Translations under genes and position numbers: made by a program
Shown: positions 56,086 to 64,000 of the stretch, piece by piece
Position numbering within the stretch: position 1 is the first letter of the stretch
Layout: every line of letters begins with the position of its first letter
The notes under the pieces: generated by a model
What the model was told of the DNA's origin: nothing
Seen by the model: only the letters and a program-made list of their open reading frames with translations
Database searches by the model: none
Origin: Panaeolus papilionaceus
Taxonomy: Eukaryota > Basidiomycota > Agaricomycetes > Agaricales
Direction of reading: 5' to 3'
DNA length: 64,000 bases
NCBI GenBank assembly: GCA_015501605.1
Contig: JADNRZ010000024.1
Span: 434,001-498,000 of the forward strand

Positions 56086-59071
56086 TTATGATGAAGCACC
56101 AGGCCCCGGATGTTGACCTTCTCCGTCTCCTAGATCCATTTCACCTTCTGCATCTGCATCCTGGTCGTCTTCTGCACCTGGATGACCTGACTCATTACGA
56201 GTCTTAGGATGTAAATCCTGCGCAGGGAGTGGCGAACGCGATCGAGAGGTTCTAGGTGAGGGCACGTTCACTGTACCTCTCATTGTCCGTCCATCGTACT
56301 CGTCGTCATCGTCAGCTAACATGTCCACGTCAGAACCGACATCGTCATCGTCATCAATCTCGTCCCTATCAGCGTCTACACCAACCATATCATTCTCGCC
56401 CCTGTCGACAACCCTCGCTCGGGAATCAGCGGTCAGGACATTGAGAGGCTGACTGTGTGTTTCGGGAGTCAAGATGTCACGATCCGTAATTGGTCTGCCG
56501 ACCTGAGAGTCACCGGATGCTTCCACGACTGTGGTTGTATCTATACGAGGTTGGGTTGTATTATTCACCAAATGCTGTAATTTTCTGCCCTGAGAAAGTG
56601 AACGGTTTCCTCTCGTCTCCGCCGTTGAATAGGCGCGTGAGTTCTGTGCTTCTTGAAGACCGGCATCTCGTTCCATAGCATCCCGATTTTCTGAATCCAC
56701 ATCAACGTCGCTATGCACCAAAGTAGCCGACTCATCATCCCTAATCGATTGTGCCCCAATAAGACCAGGGCCAGAGCTAGAGGAAGTATATGTTGTGCGT
56801 CCTTGTAGCATGCTACGGCCCGATGTCGCAGAGAAGTATTCGTCTGCTGGTGCTATAACGCGAGCTCCAGATGACGTTGATGCTCCTCGGGTAGGCACAT
56901 TTGATTGGCTGGAAATTGCACCGTCCTGCGTGTTTGACTTAGATATGCTCTTCCTAGAACGTGCTATTCGTGGAGGCAAGCTTTCCTTGTTCGAAAGTCT
57001 ATCTGACGTCCTTGTTGGCGGGAGCGGTTGAGCAGACTGCGCAACAGAGCTTGCATCGGCATTTTGTAAACTCCCTCTCCGACGTGACGACTGTCGATGA
57101 GGGTTGGATAAATTGGTGGATGCCGTATTCGTTCTCGATAGTGACCGTTCTCTGTCCTTAGAAGTCCCGGTTGCTCTACCTTTTCCTTTGCCAGAAAGAT
57201 GAGTATCAAGGAGACCGGTACGGTTTCCATGACCCTCATCTGGAGCATCGTAGCTGGCGCCCTGAGAACCAGAACCACTAGCAGCAGCAGCCTCTTCAGC
57301 CAAAACTTCGAGGGCACTCCTAACGCGCGTCAGTTTCCCATTTGCTTTCGATGCAGCAGCGCCAGAAACTCGTCTTCGCTTTGGAGAAGGGCTCTCCGGG
57401 TGATCAGCAGCTTTCCGACGACCAGGGCTATCCATCATACTCCTAGCCGCGTCCAGAAGAGAGTCCAAAGGTGTTGGAGGATTTGTGGATGGGAGTACCT
57501 TCTGAGATGGTATGGAGCTTGGGGTCCTGGAAATCTCAGGAGGGGCAGGGTTTCCAGATGGTGTGGTTGAGGCAGAGGCGTTGATGAATACGTATTGCGC
57601 CGGGGTGGAGACAGATCCCCCGCTCTGACCTGTATGGGGGTGATGACCGTTTCTCTTTGGTGTCCTAGGCATAGCAGGCAGAGTTTGCGAGGCTGTCAGT
57701 CCTCGTTGCGGGCTGTTGAATAGGGAATCAGCTCCTGAGCGATAGTAGCCTACTCTGCCGGTGTTATTGGCAAGCCGTTCCATTTTCTCCTTCTCCGCTT
57801 GTTCTGCCTGAAGACGAAGTTGTTCCTGCGCCTTAACCTGCTCTTCTTTTTCCTGTTCCGCTTTTCGCATAAGACCCGTCACAATACTTGTACGCTGTCG
57901 TCCTATCCGTTGAGCTGCCAACAGTAAATGAGCAGTCAGAGCGTCGGAGGTCAGAGATGCAGATTTGGCGTATTTGCTAGACTTGCTATGCGTTTTTCCA
58001 TGATGTGATCGACGAGAGTGCATATGTAGTTGGGCTGGGGGTTTTGGAGGGGGTCCAGGCACGGGTGGAATAGAGGAATTCGGTGATGTAATTGTAATTG
58101 ATGGGGGTGCGGGGAAGGTAGAACTGGGAGTGTTTTGCAGATTATAATGAAAGGAACTTGGAACAGAGTCTGGTTGGGTCGATGATTTGCTGTCACTGGC
58201 GTCGTCACCGCCCAATGCTGTCCGTGGAGGCTCAACATCTCGCTTCTTGCCCTTGTCTCGCGATGATATGCCAAAATTCTGCTTTAGCCGAGATATTGAG
58301 TAAGGCTGCATCAGCAAAAGGGGTCTCAGCCGTGTAACTTCTGCTTCGATAGCAGCCAATTTGGTCTCTGCATCTTTCAACTGTAAAAATGGTAAAGATA
58401 AGATTACAGAATACAAATTGATGCAGAATCATACCTTGTCCCGCAACAAATGGTTTTCTGCCTCCCACAATCCACGCTGCCTTTCTATCTCCTGTCGTAG
58501 AATGTAAATTAGAACCCAAGATAAGACACAGTATACTTACATCTAACTTAGATACCCTGGTTCTCTGCAAGATCAAAGCTTCGGCAGTTCGGTCCCAACT
58601 CTCTCGTTCAGCCTGCCATCGTGCTCGTTCCTGTTCCGCTTCTCTCACAACAAGATCTCGCTGCAGCATAAGTTGTCCAATAATATTAGCTTGTGCCTCC
58701 AGCTGAGCAGGGTCAATGGGCAGCGTTTCAGTAAGCCGCGACACCTAATTAATTATGTACATGAGATATGCTTAGCAATTGCGGCTTCTTCCCGGAGATA
58801 ACAAACACACCATTTGCAAGAGCTCTGCCTCCCTCAAGCCAGTAACATCTGGTCCCATCATAGCCGCATTCTGAAGCTCCTTTAACCTGTCACGCATGGT
58901 CATCACATCCAACGAAGACACAGGGAGTGGCGAATTGGGACGTCCGATGATATTACTTGATGCATCCACTGGCGACGGCGACAAATGGTGCATAATGTCC
59001 GAAAGAGCTAATGTTGGTAAATTTTCTTGGGTGCTCATGGTGGCCGACGACGACGACGACGAGGCGTCCAT
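56086..59071 (-). CDS. Coiled-coil protein with long disordered, acidic tail
   Basis: Start MDASSSSSSATMST at 59071, stop at 56088-56086, four introns near the 5' end, about 970 residues. The N-terminal 230 residues hold helical coiled-coil segments (RDRLKELQNAAMM, ERARWQAERESWDRTAEAL, EAENHLLRDK, LKDAETKLAAIEAEVTRLRP), a pattern seen in bZIP-like and cytoskeletal proteins, but no basic DNA-binding region precedes them. A second short coil rich in QAEQAEKEKMERL follows. The rest is Ser/Pro-rich with nuclear-signal-like KRRR (SPKRRRVSG), and it ends in a strongly acidic tail (DEIDDDDDVGSDVD, EGEMDLGDGEG). Nuclear location is likely; function unknown. Confidence 0.8.
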
Positions 59072-59465
59072 ATCACGAGAATGTCGTTGAATAACGAGTT
59101 GTTTCCCGAAGTGGCAAGGGTTCGCAAATCGTATCGCAGGCACAAATAGGAGCAAACAACTGCCGCGACTGGTCACGTGAGGGGAATCATAAATCAGCGT
59201 TGCACAGCCACCCCCTATGTAGAGCTCAAAAAAAAAAGCCTCTACACAGAGCAGTGGGTTAGAATGATAAGACAATGTTTGCAAAAATCATTTTATAATG
59301 GAATTAAGCGCAGCATACGATGCTAATGTTCATTAACTCAATTAACGCACACAAGAAAAAACGACGTCCAGTTGGACAGACTTGGGGGACAAGATGGAGG
59401 ACGACAGATACCCAACGGTATATTGATGCCAAAATATGAATATAAATTCAACATACATGCTAAAA

Positions 59466-60700
59466 TTATAATTTGCTTTCTAGCTCCTTCTTCTTGTTTC
59501 TTTTCTCCTTTTCTACTCGCTCTTTCTCGAAACGCTTGACGATTCCCCGTGCCACTGAAAGGTCAATACCTTCCTTATCGCAAGCATTTCTAAACACCCT
59601 GCGGTTCAACAAGGCATAAGCTATACGCTCCTCTGTCGTTGCCGCATCCGGCGGCTGAAGCTCAAAGTCAGGCTCCCGCCCATACGCGACCATAGCCACT
59701 CGGATCATCATTCCACTGCGAGTACAATTAAAATCAGCCCTGGTGGTAGGAAACACACGCGACGGAGAAACATACGCAGTTAGACCGAAAATAGGTTTGA
59801 TCCCGCCGGCTTCCCTGCCAGTAAGAAACTGATGGACTCTAAACGTTTGGGATGTCGGTTCCGCCTTGAAGTCAAATGACTTGTGGTAAGGAACTTCCTC
59901 GGATTCTCCTTCAGAAGGAAAGGGGGACATAGAGCTCAAGAATGAGGCCAGAGGATGAGAGAACAACCCTGCAACTTCGTCCTTGTTTAACATGGGCTAC
60001 ACAAATAATTAGCCAAACAGGCACAACAGCAGAGATATGGCATACCTGCAGCGTATTGTCCAGAATTAGCACAACCACACTGTGAATAGGAGTGAGCAAA
60101 GCTTCTTGGATCCAGATAAAATAAAGCATACGGCGTCACAATGAGTTCAGCCGCCAAAACGGGTTCCATTACACATAGAAGAGGGACTTTATTTCGATCT
60201 CTCGGGAGACCAATCTGTTCAATCCCTTAGCAATAAAATCCATGGGGTAATGAACGTTAATCTACCTCCTCAAATGCCTCTCTGCGCTGGCAGACTATGT
60301 GAGCCTCTCCTTGAAACTCGCAAACAAATTGACTGGATAATGAACTTACAGCCGTATCTTCTAATGACCTGTCCTCAGGGTCTACTTTGCCTCCAGGTAA
60401 TGAAGTGTCACCTGCGTACGTCCGCAGGGTCGCAGATCGCCTGTAACAGAATAGAGGAGTCCACGTCAATATACCGCCATGACTCAACGTCCAAGGACAG
60501 CAGATAGGCTGACTTTAGACAAGCAGCACTTGCAACACACCTACCGGCTAAGCAGCACGTATAAATCACCATGCCTTCCTATGAACAAAGCAACCAAAAC
60601 AGCTGCAGACCGCGACCTGGGATAGACCATTTTCTGCTTCGGCGGTCGGTAGTTTGCCAAGTTCCTTATGCATCTGGTAAAACAGCGAATGTGTTCATAC
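59466..60700 (-). CDS. PCD1: Peroxisomal CoA diphosphatase, Nudix family
   Basis: Read on the minus strand: NLANYRPPKQK, then AAVLVALFIGRHGDLYVLLS, RSATLRTYAGDTSLPGGKVD, and the Nudix box GGKVDPEDRSLEDTA joined over an intron to RREAFEE and IGLP. The box has the spacing of the CoA-type branch (yeast Pcd1, animal NUDT7). Later exons give DEVAGLFSHPLASFL and GIKPIFGLTAYV, also branch-specific. The protein ends ESKL, a classical PTS1 signal for import into peroxisomes. It hydrolyses CoA and CoA derivatives to 4'-phosphopantetheine and 3',5'-ADP, limiting peroxisomal CoA during fatty-acid oxidation. The exact start codon was not fixed (near 60,700). Confidence 0.9.
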
Positions 60701-61326
60701 AAGCACAGTCGTTGTGATCAAGTTGAACAGAAGCACAAAAAAGGAAGGACCATCAGCTTTCAATCAACATTGTCATTTGGAGAGTTCGAACTGATAATGC
60801 CAACCCGCCCTTTACCACGCGACAAAGTCGAACTCCATACGCGGGGTATCAATAAAGCACTCAAACTCAACATACCGTTTGGACTCTTTACTGAGTGGAG
60901 GAACTTGTGCTGTATCCCAGCGTATCCTTGACTTGTGATATTGCAAGTGGTTCTTCAGGTTCTCTGGTTTAGTAGACATTGTCAGGAGAGGAAACGAGGT
61001 CGGGCCCGGGGAAATCTGTGGGGACGATGATGACGGTACAAAGCAAGAATTCTTGGACCTGATTGGGTAACATCGACTCGGGCATTAATGCACCCGGAGA
61101 CCGAACACAATGCTAAATAGGGGCTTTGCGCTTGACCAATCTTAGCGCTGCCCGCAGTACTCAAAAGTATTTAGCACGGTAAGTATAAATAAGCAGCCTC
61201 ATGTTCGTTCTGAGCGTACTGAGGAGGATGAATAAAGTAATAAAAAAAAAGGATCTATCTATGACTTCCGTAGTCGTAAAATCCGAATCGCCAGCGACAA
61301 GTGATATCCTTCATGGAGTCTATAAT

Positions 61327-62750
61327 TCACCCCAATAGGTTTTTGGTTGGCGCCACTCCAAGATCAATGGACTTTTTGCCAAACTCAATGCGGTCGATGG
61401 GACCCTGTTGTGGGTAACGAGAGGGTGTCATCTTCTTAGGACTTGTGCGTGCTGTGGCATACGCCTGCAACATACGCGTGAATGATGGAGATTTGTCGAA
61501 GAGTGGTACGACTGTCAATCAGCATCGATCACGGTTAGGTGAACGACATAAACGGTGTACAGGAAATGGACTGACCATCTTCGATTCTCGAAACAGCCTG
61601 ATTCATTGAGAGCCCTTGGGACATCACTGGATCAAAATCCTCAGTATACACCCGCATCGGCAACACCAAGTCGACGGCATTCCAAGTGGAACTCACAGAA
61701 AGCACAAGCAGCGACACAGAGCTCTGATTCATTCGCGCAATAGAGCAGGGCCTGACCTCCCTTGTCAATAACCTCATGAACCGAACGACAAACGGCGTCA
61801 AGAGTACCGAGATGGGACGACGAGGAGTTGGCCATATGGAAGCGCTCATGCTGAGTGAAAGGCTGGCCCAAAGGCAATTCAGCGGGCACTATCGATATAA
61901 TTTTGGTTATGCCAAGATCGAGAACGTAGGACTGTGCCTGCGCCGTATCCTCTGGGTAGTCACTAGATAACACGTTAACCAACGATGATAACAGGAAGAA
62001 ATTTAAATAACGACCATACCTTGTAAGAAGCACCTTGTCGTGAACTAGCGGGAATGTATCTTCGAGGAAGTTGATGTACGTCTTCACGTCCTGCTTATGT
62101 CTCCTCTTCCACGAGAGATATCTAGCGTGGTACTGAGATGGCCGATAAGCGCAATCTTCAAAGACATGCAGCTGTCTGATAAAACCGTAATTCGGGTGGA
62201 CGATGGGTCGAACTGTCAAAGATAAGCAGAGACCTTGCGATGCGACAGCAGAAATACCTACGTTGTTTGAGATATCTTATCGCGTCGGCGACTAATATTC
62301 TCCTTGATTTCATCACTGAATTGATAAGTCGGCTGAGTTTCGAACTGAAACGCGAACAGGAGAAAGCACAACGCACGATATGCAGCAATGGCTGATGCGC
62401 TACGAGAGATGCCCATTACACAATGCACTAGCACTCGTCCATGCTCTTTCAACGCGTCTTCGATGAATTCACAGACAACGGGAAGGTGTATGAGAAGATC
62501 GTCATACTCCGAGTCCTCGATGGGTATTACGAGATGATTCGAACTGGTGGAAGCATAGTCGGGGCAAACAGAGACGATATGTGTGATTCCTAGCTTTGCT
62601 TTCAGCTCAGCAAAGAGAGCGGCTGCCAGGCTAAAATTAATCCTTATTTAGATTCGTTGCCTTCTCGCGTTTAATACGACATACTCACTTGCCCAGGTAT
62701 ATTTGCCCCTTAATGATCTCGGTCAAACGGATTGGTTGGGCCACAGTCAT
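61327..62750 (-). CDS. Dual-specificity phosphatase fused to a second, inactive phosphatase-like domain
   Basis: Start MTVAQPIRLTEIIKGQIYLG at 62750. The first domain is a complete DSP: LGITHIVSVCPD, HLVIPIEDSEYDDLL and the P-loop VLVHCVMGISRSAS (HCx5R with Cys and Arg present). After a linker with RYLSWKRRHKQDVKTYINF comes a second region of the same fold order: AQSYVLDLGITKIISIVP, RFHMANSSSSHLGTL and QALLYCANESELCVAACA. There the P-loop Arg is missing, so it should be catalytically dead. The C-terminus ends PTKNLLG at 61327. Such proteins dephosphorylate Tyr/Ser/Thr residues, often of MAP kinases; the second domain may bind or guide substrates. About seven introns. Confidence 0.85.
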
Positions 62751-63532
62751 CGTGCCATTAACAGATTGCTGCCCGACTAGTCGATAGTTGGAAGGAAAGG
62801 ATTGCGGAAGGCAGACTGGAAGAACTCAAGGCCAGCTTTCTTATCCGACACCTGAAAACAAACAAAGAAGAACAAGTCAAACCCAGCTCCACAAACTCAC
62901 CGCATGTGAGCGATAAAAAATCAAACACCCCAATGCAAGCCCTCGGGTAAAGTTAGCTCCACAGTCTCAAATGAAATGTACTGGGAGAAGCAAGGCAAGA
63001 ATTTTATTTATCAATATTTCTTTGCCTTTTATGCTCATCGTCGTCGACTCCTCTGACCTTGTAAATATATTTTTAGGATTCCCTCGAATGGTGATCTCAG
63101 CATTTAGGCACATCGTCATACCCTCGAGAGATTGCCAAGATATGGACAGGCACGATGGCTATGCTCAGGTACCTACGGTTCACGGGCCGCGGCGTGGCGT
63201 GGACACCTTCGCAACCGGAAACATGATCATCACTGCACATTGACAGAACATGCTCTGTGCTTCTCCGCAACATCCACCTTGACCAAAGTCCAGACTGAAC
63301 ATCACTAACCCGAATTTGCGAACTAGAGCTCCAAAAAATACATGATCACCGACCTGTAATTCTTTGCTATGAGCCAGTATGTCACAATACTCGACTGTAT
63401 GTAAGGCCGATTTATGCCTAACAATGACACAGAATCGGCACCATACAGCAGGTTAATAGCTATGGCCACCTTCAGGTCCCTGCTGCTCAATCAGGCGTAT
63501 TCAGGAAGCTGCGGTCCAAGTTAAAACCCGAC
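62751..63532. other. Divergent intergenic region
   Basis: 782 bp between the phosphatase and the F-box gene. No supported ORF. Upstream exons of the F-box gene may lie near its right end (an acceptor-like TTAATAG precedes 63460). Confidence 0.35.
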
Positions 63533-64000
63533 ATGGACAAGCTTAAGCTTCATCTTGGGTTATTACGCGTTGCTGAGCAGACACGACTTGAAGCTAGTGG
63601 GCCAAATGAACTCGGAAACTATAGACAATCCATCGACGGTCAACTATCACCGATACACCAATTACCAGATGAAATCCTGGAGGAAGTTATGTTATACGCT
63701 ACACAAGGTAGCGTCGACATCTGCGCCCCTACCTCTGATGCGTGGACAATGGAGCGAGTATGTCACCACTGGCGGAACATTGCGCTAAAACTGACCACCC
63801 TGTGGCGAACGATCGACATTTCCTTGGGCGCACTCGTCACATACAAGGCAGGTGTTCCTCTCAAAGTTGTCAAGAATCTGTTGGAGCTCTGTACCTCGCG
63901 AGCTAGAGACCGACCTCTCAGGTTGAGGTTAATGGACATCTGTCCACAAGAAACATTCATGGCGGTTCTCCGCCTCGTATCGATCTATTCCCACCAGTGG
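63533..64000 (+). CDS. F-box protein, 3' end outside window
   Basis: Open frame from ATG 63533 (MDKLKLHLGLLRVAEQTRL) to the edge, 156 codons. The F-box is at about residues 42-95: LPDEILEEVMLYA, VCHHWRNIALKLTTLWRTI. The text after it (DISLG, LLELCTSRARDRPLRLRL) matches the leucine-rich start usual in the large agaricomycete F-box families, which serve as substrate adaptors of SCF ubiquitin ligases. The frame is also open upstream of this ATG, so a spliced 5' exon could extend it. Confidence 0.8.
   Translation, partial: MDKLKLHLGLLRVAEQTRLEASGPNELGNYRQSIDGQLSPIHQLPDEILEEVMLYATQGSVDICAPTSDAWTMERVCHHWRNIALKLTTLWRTIDISLGALVTYKAGVPLKVVKNLLELCTSRARDRPLRLRLMDICPQETFMAVLRLVSIYSHQW

Noticed and set aside
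1..64000. CRISPR arrays, operons, bacterial-type promoters, viral or toxin genes
   Set aside because: None seen; the window is spliced eukaryotic nuclear DNA.

Overview
The window is nuclear DNA of a mushroom-forming fungus (Agaricomycetes, most likely Agaricales). Introns are frequent, short (about 45-75 nt) and GT..AG. Several families are typical of this class: a Plavaka DNA transposase, a DUF6533 membrane protein, an F-box protein and a GPI-tailed GH16 glucanase. The species cannot be fixed from the sequence alone. Many proteins are spread over several short exons, so gene models were built by following reading frames across splice sites.

Bases 1-18,000 are repeat-rich. A ten-exon gene of unknown function runs on the minus strand from 4810 past the left edge. 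Its intron 6 carries a 1,766-bp non-autonomous LTR retrotransposon with identical 302-bp LTRs and a 5-bp target duplication. This element encodes a KH-domain, Gag-like protein and has the layout of a self-primed (Tf1-type) retroelement. Head to head with the host gene lies a Plavaka transposase (5235-8468). Next comes a nearly full-length Tad1/I-like LINE (about 8982-14877) with two open ORFs joined by an ATGA overlap, a 3' hairpin and a 9-bp target duplication. Palindromic and dispersed repeats surround it, followed by a GH16 glucanase gene that has lost its 5' part, and an initiator tRNA-Met gene at 18056-18127.

Bases 19,800-64,000 are ordinary gene-rich chromosome. In order: a single-pass disordered protein; a DUF6533 membrane protein; a DHA2-type MFS exporter; two tandem paralogues that both end in CaaX prenylation boxes; NEDD8/Rub1; a membrane-anchored copper amine oxidase; a sugar-porter MFS transporter; SAP18 with an RGG/RS tail; a large armadillo-like protein; ribosomal protein eS12; a Ski8-like WD40 protein; a WW-domain protein; a coiled-coil protein; a peroxisomal CoA Nudix hydrolase ending in SKL; a tandem phosphatase/pseudophosphatase; and an F-box protein cut by the right edge.

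There is no operon-like or biosynthetic-cluster logic: the genes serve separate housekeeping, transport and regulatory roles. The most unusual item is the KH-Gag LTR element at 1625-3390, because of its protein, its inferred priming mechanism and its position inside a host intron.
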